In this document: positions 1 to 6,464 of the stretch, piece by piece
Layout of the letters: each line of letters starts with the position of its first letter
Numbering within the stretch: the stretch's first letter is position 1
Assembly: GCA_030620115.1 (NCBI GenBank)
Contig: JAUXFG010000117.1
Location: forward strand, 1-12,358
Origin: Candidatus Fermentibacterota bacterium
GTDB taxonomy: Bacteria > JAFGKV01
Reading direction: 5' to 3'
Length of the DNA stretch: 12,358 nucleotides
Made by a program: the position numbers and the translations under genes
The notes under the pieces: model-generated
The model's database searches: none
What the model saw: only the letters and a program-made list of their open reading frames with translations
What the model was told of the DNA's origin: nothing

Positions 1-10
1 CGAATCCCGT

Positions 11-102
11 ATTCTTCCCATTCCCCCTCCCAGATTCTTCGGTCGCTGTGCTCCCTCAGAATGACACGCATTGTCACGTCCAAGGCGAGCTATCAGAATC
101 TG
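11..102. repeat. Intergenic repeat copy with short inverted ends
   Basis: Bases 29-47 (CCCAGATTCTTCGGTCGCT) match 292-310 at 18 of 19 positions. The adjoining ATTCTTCCCATTCC at 11-24 matches both 271-280 (in part) and 246-259 (13 of 14). The unit continues into CTCCCTCAGAATGACA (51-66). CAGATTCT at 31-38 is the reverse complement of AGAATCTG at 95-102, so the element may be bounded by short inverted ends. The core resembles a dispersed repeat known from many metagenome-derived genomes (from memory, not checked). Confidence 0.55.
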
Positions 103-145
103 TGGAGGGACGCGTCCCGTCGCGCCCGTCATGTCAAGCATCACC

Positions 146-165
146 GGCCATGACGGAGCATGGCC
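146..165. other. Perfect 7-bp stem-loop downstream of the operon
   Basis: GGCCATG (146-152) and CATGGCC (159-165) pair perfectly around a six-base loop. It lies about 80 bases beyond the gluconokinase stop codon, where a transcript end would be expected. No T-tract follows on either strand, so a Rho-independent terminator is not supported. It could instead be an RNA 3'-end stabilising hairpin or part of a repeat. Confidence 0.4.
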
Positions 166-243
166 CTCCATGATCCTCACTTCGATGTTGAACGTTGAAT
201 GCAGTGAGCTTGTCCCGAGCGTAGGCGAGGGGATGTTGGATGT

Positions 244-885
244 TCATTCCTCCCATTCCAGCAATTCGGAATTCCTCCCGCCTCCCCTCCACCCAGATTT
301 TTCGGTCGCTTCAAGGATCAACCCAACAATGGCATCTGGCTCCAAGGCAATGTCCAAGGCTGGCGCACCTGTGGGTTCCTCCAGGCTGTCGAACTGGCTT
401 TCCAGGAGCTCAGGATTCATGAAATGGTTCTTCCGTCCAGCCAAGCGTTGCTTGATAAGGTCCGGCTCCCCCTTGAGATAGTAGAACTGAACGCCTTCAG
501 TTCCCCTCGCCAAGAAGAGACGATAGGATTCCTTGAGTGCCGAACAGGCAAAAACCGCGGTCTCTTTGCGTTCGATTGCCGCCTGCATAAGTTCCTTGAC
601 CTGTACGAGCCAAGGTTCACGATCCTGGTCGGTGAGTGCGAGGCCACGGGCCATCTTTGACACATTCCGCGCCGAATGCAGCTCATCCGCATCATAGAAT
701 GGGCAATCAAGACGTTTGGCCAAGAGCTTTCCAATGGTCGTCTTGCCCGATCCCGACACCCCCAAAAGCACCACAATCACAGATGACCTAACGCTTACGT
801 CCTTCGTGGCTTTGGTGGGCTTCGCCGGGGATGCGAGCCCTATCTCGTGTAGGAGCGGCGTGAGCCGCGAACCAGTTTTCCTCAT
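244..885 (-). CDS. gntK: Gluconokinase (GntK family), repeat-extended C-terminus
   Basis: Cytosolic kinase that phosphorylates D-gluconate to 6-phosphogluconate with ATP, feeding the pentose phosphate or Entner-Doudoroff route. Family signatures are clear: P-loop GVSGSGKT (about residues 42-49), YDADELH, the NVSKMARGLALTDQDREPWL block, CSALKESYR, FYYLKGE, and the GRKNHFM...SQFDSLEEP segment. The 213-residue form starts at the ATG at 885, four bases after the stop of the upstream membrane-protein gene, which suggests coupled translation; a run of G precedes the ATG. Typical GntK proteins are about 165-180 residues and begin just before the P-loop, so the ~35-residue N-terminal lead could be shorter if a GTG nearer the P-loop is used. 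The last ~20 residues after LILE are encoded by repeat DNA and are probably not functional. No gluconate transporter or dehydrogenase is nearby, so the substrate is by family only. Confidence 0.88.
   Translation of the reverse strand: MRKTGSRLTPLLHEIGLASPAKPTKATKDVSVRSSVIVVLLGVSGSGKTTIGKLLAKRLDCPFYDADELHSARNVSKMARGLALTDQDREPWLVQVKELMQAAIERKETAVFACSALKESYRLFLARGTEGVQFYYLKGEPDLIKQRLAGRKNHFMNPELLESQFDSLEEPTGAPALDIALEPDAIVGLILEATEKSGWRGGGRNSELLEWEE
246..310. repeat. Repeat copies forming the 3' end of the gluconokinase gene
   Basis: Bases 292-310 match 29-47 at 18 of 19 positions. ATTCCTCCC at 271-279 aligns with the start of the upstream copy, and ATTCCTCCCATTCC at 246-259 matches 11-24 at 13 of 14. 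The copies read into the gluconokinase frame and supply its last ~20 codons and its stop. Confidence 0.6.
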
Positions 886-889
886 CCCC

Positions 890-1744
890 CTACGACGCCA
901 CGACGGGAGCTTCAGCCTGTGTCGAGTAGTCGAGTTCCGTACCGTGGACGCTATGTGGTATGGAAAAAATGACCAGTGTGACCAGCGATGCCGCCACGAT
1001 CCACCACCGTGCGTACCGGCGTGTGGGTTGACCGGCGAGGAGCGCGACAATCCAGGCCAAGACGGCAATGAGCGTCTTGTTATCCGTGAGATCATGACCA
1101 AAGGGAAAACCGGTCCATGCCTGTCCGAATGCGTACCATTGGACAGCCGGCCCAAAGATCAATCCACCAAGCCCAAGCAAGGCCAATGCGGCTATGGCCA
1201 AGCGGCGCGGCTGCGATTTCGGTTTCAATGCTTCGATTCCCGCGCGGTTAGACCAAAGCATGCCGAGAAAGATGAGCAGTACATGGGGCGCGAGGATCCA
1301 TGGTGGCACCGCTCCCCTGAACCGAATGGTCGCGGGACCAGAGGGCGGGATTGTGGCCCAACTGCTTTCGTCGCCGCGCACGCAAAGATGGATCTGATAG
1401 AGCAGCTTCCCCGCGGATGGCTGATGCGGTAACGTACCCTTCAATCGCCCATGATCATACTCCAGGGGACTTCTGATCCAGGGATCCGAAGTTCTGTATC
1501 GCTTGTAGCGTATATAACCCGTCAACACCGAGTCCGGCACGGGAATGGAAATCACATGATTGCCGGATCCACCATGACTCTGGGCAAAATGATAGTGGAC
1601 CTGGAACGAACCCACCACGGCCGTGCCTCGGATCGGCACTCTCGGCCCCACCGAACGCTGATACATCATAGCCGCCACGGTCACCGCAAGTGCAAGGAGC
1701 CAGCACACGACCCCATGCCTCCGTCCGCCACCCCACTGCGGCAT
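890..1744 (-). CDS. Polytopic membrane protein of unknown function
   Basis: No family with a known function is recognised. From the ATG at 1744 the protein has 284 residues. It shows an N-terminal transmembrane helix (VVCWLLALAVTVAAMMY), a ~120-residue exported domain rich in beta-type sequence, and then four clustered helices (ILAPHVLLIFLGMLW, LAIAALALLGLGGLIFG, TLIAVLAWIVALLAG, WWIVAASLVTLVIFSIP). Loop motifs look strongly constrained: RFRGAVPPW before helix 2, GFPFGHDLTDNKTLI before helix 4, and IPHSVHGTELDY after helix 5. I recall similar motifs in uncharacterised proteins of other bacteria. The open frame extends to an ATG at 1849, but that overlaps the peptidase gene by 77 bases, so 1744 (or GTG at 1753) is preferred; none has a good ribosome binding site. 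It sits between the C25 peptidase gene and gntK in one operon. Confidence 0.75.
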   Translation of the reverse strand: MPQWGGGRRHGVVCWLLALAVTVAAMMYQRSVGPRVPIRGTAVVGSFQVHYHFAQSHGGSGNHVISIPVPDSVLTGYIRYKRYRTSDPWIRSPLEYDHGRLKGTLPHQPSAGKLLYQIHLCVRGDESSWATIPPSGPATIRFRGAVPPWILAPHVLLIFLGMLWSNRAGIEALKPKSQPRRLAIAALALLGLGGLIFGPAVQWYAFGQAWTGFPFGHDLTDNKTLIAVLAWIVALLAGQPTRRYARWWIVAASLVTLVIFSIPHSVHGTELDYSTQAEAPVVAS

Positions 1745-1772
1745 AGGTGTCACTGATGAGTCCGCGGCGGGG

Positions 1773-4700
1773 TCATGGACTCGAACCAAGAACCTCAAAA
1801 TCCTGTTCACCCACCCGGTTCGAAGGCAGCGACTCATTCTCCGCCGCATCCACGCCAGTCACGAGATAGTAGTGATTCACCTCGGGGTCACCGCCGGCTC
1901 CTACATCAGTCCATATGGTGCCATAGGCAGTTGCTTCCAATGTGCCCGTGTCCGGCTCGAAGTAGGCCCGCGTGTCCCGATACACGAAATAGTGATGAAC
2001 GCCGACATTATCCCACGGAACCGACCAGGTCAAGACCACGTCGTCGGGCGATCCGTCTATGCCCAAAGAAAGATCGGTAATCTGAAGGGGAGCGGTGTGG
2101 TCGACTGAAAGAAGCAGCCAATCCAACGCATTCTTCAAGAATGTCTTGGGGTTGTCCGGATCGGGTTGCCCGGGCGCAAGCGCCTCGAACGGCGTCGCCA
2201 AAAAAATCACCCTGAATGGCGCGCTTCCCGCATTCGGGTAGCGAAGCGCCGTAAACTGAGAGCTTCCGCCCACCGTGAAGATCCCGGCGGCTTCACTATC
2301 CGGGACAATTGCATCGGGAGTCACCGACAGATCCTGGGGGAAATTAGTATAGATGTCCATCCCATCCGTGATGGGATCATCCGCCACGCCCCTCACCATG
2401 TTCACCATGATTCCTATCGTGTATTCCTCGATATGGAGGTAGTTGGAGGTAAATGGATCGGACCCATATGATGTCAGGTAGTTCTCCGCCGAAAAGAGAA
2501 GTGCACCCCCTTGTGAGAGGTACTCGCTCATGTTCGCGCGATCGGTGTCCAGCATGGAGTATTCATTGTTGTCTCCAGCGGTCCACACAATGACCTCATA
2601 CAGCGAGAGCGTATCCAAAGGCACGGATCCCTTGGCCGGAATGGACCAGCTATCGTATTCATACCCTACCTGTGCCATGGCATCGAAAAGCCGCGCTTCC
2701 GTTTCTTCGCTATCGCTGTCCACCACGAGAACCGTTTTCTGACTTACGGGAATCGAGAATCCTATCTCGGTTTCCATGGGACCAAACGCATCAAGCGTCA
2801 GAGCCATTGGTATCACCGTGGGTTCCGGGCAGCCCGAATCCAGAGTGATCCGAAATGCGGTCTGGTTCGGCGCCGAGCCGGAGGGCTCGATATTCGGGTA
2901 TGATGATGTGGCAGCCACCATGGTCACGAACGGGTCTGAGGTGGACAGCTCGGTGTAGATGGAGGACCCGGTGCCCGATCCGTCATTGTGGATGGTCACC
3001 CACAGATCTACGGTTTCTCCCGGATCGAGATGGCCGTTGCCCCCCGCGTCGTCCATGACAAGACCCGCGTATTCCAAAACCGGAGCGTTTATCGTTACTC
3101 CAAAGTGCCTAGTCCAAACGCTGTCGCCTGAAGTGATCTCCACATCGAAGGCCGCCTCATGTTGATCGGGAACGCCGCCGGCAATCGCGAAAATATAGCT
3201 CCCCGGACAGGTGACCTTCCCGTCGGCAGGAATGACCCCATAGGCTTCCATATTATCTACGATGGCCACCGCATTATCGCTGCTGGATAGAATGCCGGTC
3301 ACATCCGGCGCCTCGAAGCCGCCGATGTTTCGCAATCTCAACTTCAGTGCAACCGAATCTCCTTGTTCCACTACGCCGTCGACATGGCCACAGAAGTCGG
3401 TTGCCATCACCGAATCGACGACCACAAACCAGCCATTCGTGGGGGTGATCTTCACATGACCCTCATAGGGAACACGGTTGTGGTCCGAAACCACCACGTC
3501 CATGATGCCCGGCTCCGCAAGCGGCTCATCGAATGTGATCTCGGCCGACCCGCCGCTTACAAGCGCCCTGCCGAACAATTCACCATCAACGCTGAGCGCG
3601 ACAAGCGCGTTCTCGGCATTCTCCACGATCACGGTGAAGGTTGTTCCGCCGACGGGGACGCAGGCGTCGTGGCTTGCCAGTAATTGGGTTGGTTCCGCGG
3701 TATGAATGTCCTGCGACGGGTCTCCGTGATAGTGGTACATCTCCATCTGGAGCTTGGTCTGCCAGGGTTCGGGTGGCCATGGATAGCCCGCTCCACCGGT
3801 AAGCACATATTTGTCGTACATATACCATTTGCCGAAGTTCAGGATGCCGCCCGGCCGATAGATCGGGCTTCCCCAGGGATTATCGCTCAATCCCCCCGGA
3901 TATGCTGGATCGAATCCGGGCCAGATCGCGTCATACAACCCCACGTTCAACTCATCATTGTATCCGCTATAGCTAGTTCGGGAAGAACCAATGATGCCCA
4001 CAGCCCCGTCGTCTTCCAGTCGTAGAAGTTCTTCGCAGAAACACTCGAATGTACCAGGGGTCTCATCGGTCTCTGCGTCGAAGTAGCCGCTCAGGCAATT
4101 GATGCTGAACACCAGCGGCAGCATGGGACCGTTATTGAGCTGCCAGAAATCGTCGGTCCAGAAACTCGGATGTACCCAGTTCTCTCTGCCTCCGTGGTCG
4201 CGGTGATTTATGACGAAACAGCCCTCGTTGAAGTTGTTGATAATATCAGCGGTACTGCCGGGAGGATAACCATCTTCGTATGCCCTGTCACAGTCATAGC
4301 CAATGGAGACAAGATAGTTGTAGATTTTGTTCGAGGTGATATGGAAATACTTGCCTATCTCCTCATACGATGCCAAGAATACATGGCTATTCCAGTCCCC
4401 GCTCAACAGGTCCTTGTCATAACCGAGTATCTTGTCGAGAATGTTGGTCAACTGTGAGGGATTATTTACCGATATCCGCCCATAGTGGATATCCGCGAAC
4501 AGATCCGGGCCATCCACCGTGCAGTAGTAGAGATCAGCGGCTGTCATGTTCATCTGCCACGGGTGATGCGTCCTATAGTTTGTGGCCATAAGATTGCTGT
4601 CGCCAATCAAGAGAAGGAAACTCGGTGGAGTGTCCCAGGTATCATATGCATTGCGTACATACTGTTCGATATCCGTAGCTTGATCCCCGACCTCGGAGAG

Positions 4701-5522
4701 CTTCTTCAGCACGGTAGGAAGCCCGCTCTGGGTTCTCCATTCCGCCAACGGCGCGGCCGCCGAGTACATGGCGTCGGGCGCCAGGATGATCATCTCACCC
4801 TCGCCGGATCGAACTTCACCGAGTGGCATGGAACCGCCAAGAGAGGGGTAATTCACCAGCAAACCTTCCAAGAGCGGCTCGAAGAATCTCGATCTCAGTC
4901 GCTGATCCACGAACTGTCCATCACCGCCGGCGAAGTGGATTTCGACGCGCATCTTATGATACACGGTAACCGTCTGCTGCCTGGGCCGGTAGCGGACGGG
5001 AAAGACCCCGAGCAATGCCATTTCACAACCCCGAACAACCATGGGGTTGCTCACTCGACACAATGGCGCCGGGAAAAGGGCATCCGTGTCATAGAACTGT
5101 TCGTCCTTCTGAAAGTCAGAGACCTGGGGTTCACCGTCCGGCAGGGCTTCCTGGGCGGGCCACACCCGAAAACCCTCGAGATAGAGGCTGTCTAATGGCG
5201 TGACCGTCGCGGTGACCGTGGCGCCATGGGGTATGGCGAAGAATCGCCCCACATAGGGCATCTCTGGAAGCCCGATGTCCGCCGTGCGACCGCAGGAAGG
5301 CAGCCACAGTCTCTTGTACGACTTCCCGCCTTCCTCTTGGTCTTGAACCCACACCCCCGGCAGGCGAATCTCCATGGCAAACCCGCTGGCATCTGTCCAC
5401 AAGAGCTCGATCTCCAGAGACCTCTGGCCCGCCCCAACGGTAAATGGCTCCCAATGCTCTTCTGCAGCTATCACCCCGCTGCTCATGATCGCCAATACCA
5501 GGCATGCACTTATTGCTATCAT
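1773..5522 (-). CDS. Secreted gingipain-type (family C25) cysteine peptidase, multidomain
   Basis: Predicted exported cysteine endopeptidase of 1249 residues. A signal peptide (about 1-20, hydrophobic then GVIAAEE) is followed by a propeptide-like region to about 240. The C25 catalytic domain (about 242-600) has LLLIGDSN (303-310), DIHYGRI (344-350), INHRDHGG with the likely catalytic His443, and FSINCLSGYFD with the likely nucleophile Cys476. Then come an Ig-like domain (about 610-695), two CARDB-like beta domains holding GDSVALKLRLRNIGG (721-735) and GHLDPGETVDLWVTIHN (830-846), a GATase/ThuA-like domain (about 929-1138, VLVVDSDSEE to the NALDWLL helix), and a fibronectin type III domain (about 1145-1235). 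No C-terminal type IX sorting domain is visible, unlike many relatives. The start has GGAG seven bases upstream and a strong promoter. Substrate and cleavage specificity cannot be read from sequence. Confidence 0.9.
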   Translation of the reverse strand: MIAISACLVLAIMSSGVIAAEEHWEPFTVGAGQRSLEIELLWTDASGFAMEIRLPGVWVQDQEEGGKSYKRLWLPSCGRTADIGLPEMPYVGRFFAIPHGATVTATVTPLDSLYLEGFRVWPAQEALPDGEPQVSDFQKDEQFYDTDALFPAPLCRVSNPMVVRGCEMALLGVFPVRYRPRQQTVTVYHKMRVEIHFAGGDGQFVDQRLRSRFFEPLLEGLLVNYPSLGGSMPLGEVRSGEGEMIILAPDAMYSAAAPLAEWRTQSGLPTVLKKLSEVGDQATDIEQYVRNAYDTWDTPPSFLLLIGDSNLMATNYRTHHPWQMNMTAADLYYCTVDGPDLFADIHYGRISVNNPSQLTNILDKILGYDKDLLSGDWNSHVFLASYEEIGKYFHITSNKIYNYLVSIGYDCDRAYEDGYPPGSTADIINNFNEGCFVINHRDHGGRENWVHPSFWTDDFWQLNNGPMLPLVFSINCLSGYFDAETDETPGTFECFCEELLRLEDDGAVGIIGSSRTSYSGYNDELNVGLYDAIWPGFDPAYPGGLSDNPWGSPIYRPGGILNFGKWYMYDKYVLTGGAGYPWPPEPWQTKLQMEMYHYHGDPSQDIHTAEPTQLLASHDACVPVGGTTFTVIVENAENALVALSVDGELFGRALVSGGSAEITFDEPLAEPGIMDVVVSDHNRVPYEGHVKITPTNGWFVVVDSVMATDFCGHVDGVVEQGDSVALKLRLRNIGGFEAPDVTGILSSSDNAVAIVDNMEAYGVIPADGKVTCPGSYIFAIAGGVPDQHEAAFDVEITSGDSVWTRHFGVTINAPVLEYAGLVMDDAGGNGHLDPGETVDLWVTIHNDGSGTGSSIYTELSTSDPFVTMVAATSSYPNIEPSGSAPNQTAFRITLDSGCPEPTVIPMALTLDAFGPMETEIGFSIPVSQKTVLVVDSDSEETEARLFDAMAQVGYEYDSWSIPAKGSVPLDTLSLYEVIVWTAGDNNEYSMLDTDRANMSEYLSQGGALLFSAENYLTSYGSDPFTSNYLHIEEYTIGIMVNMVRGVADDPITDGMDIYTNFPQDLSVTPDAIVPDSEAAGIFTVGGSSQFTALRYPNAGSAPFRVIFLATPFEALAPGQPDPDNPKTFLKNALDWLLLSVDHTAPLQITDLSLGIDGSPDDVVLTWSVPWDNVGVHHYFVYRDTRAYFEPDTGTLEATAYGTIWTDVGAGGDPEVNHYYLVTGVDAAENESLPSNRVGEQDFEVLGSSP

Positions 5523-5526
5523 TGCT

Positions 5527-5534
5527 TCTCTCCT
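5527..5534 (-). promoter_or_regulatory. Ribosome binding site of the C25 peptidase gene
   Basis: Read on the minus strand, GAGGAGAG lies a few bases before the ATG at 5522 with normal spacing. It supports the chosen start, which also places the hydrophobic signal peptide right at the N-terminus. Confidence 0.65.
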
Positions 5535-5587
5535 CTATGGCTCATCGATGTTCATGAAATATCCGGGCTAATCTTCGTCCAGCGCAT

Positions 5588-5616
5588 ATTGTATGGGTTA
5601 ATCCCGCGGTTGTCCA
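5588..5616 (-). promoter_or_regulatory. Predicted sigma70-type promoter of the peptidase operon
   Basis: On the minus strand TGGACA (5616-5611) and TACAAT (5593-5588) are separated by exactly 17 bases; each hexamer matches 5 of 6 consensus positions. Transcription would begin near 5581 and give a leader of about 58 bases before the ATG at 5522. No experimental evidence is available. Confidence 0.6.
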
Positions 5617-5778
5617 GCCTTCCTGCCGGAGAGGAATGCTTGACCCGCTACCGACAAGAAGACAAGAATGCGTCGCGATGGGATCGCTTGTGCTGAGCGA
5701 CCTCATTGTATTTCTAGCAAGGACATATATCAAGTCGAAGCCCATGAACGCAAATCCCCGACCTGAAGGAACAGGGTC

Positions 5779-6054
5779 ATGGGAGGAATAACTATCCAAC
5801 GATTCATGATCACGATCAACGACATCCGGCTCTTTTGCCGTGACACAGTCGAGGGCCAACCAACACTGCTCTGTCTTCATGGGAAGTGGGGCCGCGGCGA
5901 AACCTGGACCGATCTGATCTCCCGCTTGGGAAATCGATACCGGATCATTGCGCCCGACCAGCGCGGACATGGGCTGAGCGATGCGCCTGTGGCACGGTAC
6001 GCCCCTGATGACTTTGCCAAGGATACCCACGAGCTGATAGAGCAGCTCACATGA
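5779..6054 (+). pseudogene. N-terminal remnant of an alpha/beta hydrolase
   Basis: Only the first ~90 residues of an alpha/beta hydrolase fold protein remain. LLCLHGKWGRGETW carries the HG oxyanion-hole motif, and IIAPDQRGHGLSDAP is the classic strand-4/loop block of this superfamily. The frame stops just before the nucleophile elbow (GxSxG), so the catalytic Ser, Asp and His are all missing; intact relatives are usually 250-300 residues. No continuation is found in another frame, because the next DNA is the alkyltransferase-like gene. Its TGA overlaps that gene's ATG (ATGA, 6051-6054), so translation of the remnant may now serve mainly to couple expression. AAGGA upstream of 5779 supports this start. 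The remnant most likely arose by deletion; a functional 91-residue protein is unlikely. Confidence 0.7.
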
Positions 6055-6437
6055 CGCCTGAGCCAAGTCTTCACCAACGGATCTACGCCGTGGTGGCCGA
6101 GATACCGAAAGGATGTGTCGCCACCTACGGCCAGGTCGCAGAGCTTGCCGGTCTCGCCGGGCACGCACGATTGGTGGGCTACGCATTGAACGCTTTCCCT
6201 GAAGACCTCCAGATCCCATGGCACCGCGTGATCAACGCCAACGGTCGAATCAGTCCCCGCTCCGACCCTGAATGGGAGGGTTTCCAGCGCGCTCTTCTCG
6301 AAGCCGAAGGAGTAGCATTCGATGAGCAAGGAAAGATCTCACTGCGTCGCTTCGGGTGGCGTGCTGCTCCGGACTTCTCATCGGGCTTCGAAGCGAAACA
6401 GTTCCGCAGCGGACGCGGGATGAGAAGTTCGGGCTAG
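6051..6437 (+). CDS. Alkyltransferase-like protein (ATL, MGMT family without active-site Cys)
   Basis: DNA-binding protein related to O6-alkylguanine-DNA alkyltransferase (128 residues). The active-site motif PCHRV is PWHRV here (residues 56-60), so the Cys acceptor is replaced by Trp and direct alkyl transfer is impossible. In known ATLs (E. coli YbaZ, S. pombe Atl1) such proteins bind O6-alkylguanine, flip the base and hand the lesion to nucleotide excision repair. Supporting features are PKGCVATYGQVAELAG (the helix-turn-helix and conserved Tyr26), the arginine finger region GHARLVGYAL (Arg40), and RALLEAEGV near the end. The core ends at about residue 108 (RFGWR); the remaining ~20 residues are encoded by an inverted repeat. 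The start overlaps the upstream hydrolase remnant by ATGA, and no clear ribosome binding site is seen, which suggests translational coupling. Confidence 0.88.
   Translation: MTPEPSLHQRIYAVVAEIPKGCVATYGQVAELAGLAGHARLVGYALNAFPEDLQIPWHRVINANGRISPRSDPEWEGFQRALLEAEGVAFDEQGKISLRRFGWRAAPDFSSGFEAKQFRSGRGMRSSG
6369..6432. repeat. 14-bp inverted repeat across the 3' end of the ATL gene
   Basis: CCGGACTTCTCATC (6369-6382) pairs with GATGAGAAGTTCGG (6419-6432) over 14 positions with a single G-T wobble and a 36-base loop. The loop contains a further small palindrome, GCTTCGAAGC. The stem ends two bases before the stop codon of the ATL gene and precedes the acyltransferase ribosome binding site by about 20 bases. 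It could be an inserted palindromic element or an mRNA structure between the two genes. Confidence 0.6.
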
Positions 6438-6464
6438 GTTGCTCACAATACATGGGAGTCTATT

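Larger units (their letters stand above)
1..243. other. Gene-free stretch with short repeats and hairpins
   Basis: No convincing gene is seen here; the open frames have no recognisable domains. The stretch holds a repeat copy (11-61) with a second partial copy inside the end of the gluconokinase gene, a perfect 12-base palindrome GGGACGCGTCCC at 107-118, and a stem-loop at 146-165. It also holds a segment at about 203-233 (GTGAGCTTGTCCCGAGCG and following) that resembles short repeats I recall from intergenic DNA of many uncultured bacteria; that resemblance is from memory. The region lies downstream of the minus-strand operon, so it probably contains its 3' untranslated end. Confidence 0.7.
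5523..5778. other. Divergent intergenic region between peptidase and hydrolase remnant
   Basis: Gene-free spacer separating minus-strand and plus-strand units. It carries a strong minus-strand promoter (5588-5616). On the plus strand only a weak candidate is seen: TTGACC at 5640-5645, an 18-base spacer, and AAGAAT at 5664-5669. No operator palindrome is evident. Confidence 0.6.

Noticed and set aside
146-165. Rho-independent terminator for the peptidase operon
   Set aside because: The stem is perfect, but no T-tract follows on the minus strand and it lies far from the stop codon.
716-1432. Long plus-strand open frame of 238 residues
   Set aside because: It is antisense to the gluconokinase and the membrane protein, both with clear protein features. 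Its own translation shows no domain and an atypical Arg/Cys/Pro-rich composition.
4485-5195. Plus-strand open frame of 236 residues
   Set aside because: It is antisense to the catalytic and propeptide region of the C25 peptidase, with no recognisable motif.
5542-6219. Minus-strand open frame of 225 residues across the divergent spacer
   Set aside because: It is antisense to the hydrolase remnant and ATL gene, is rich in Arg, and would cover the peptidase promoter. No family features.
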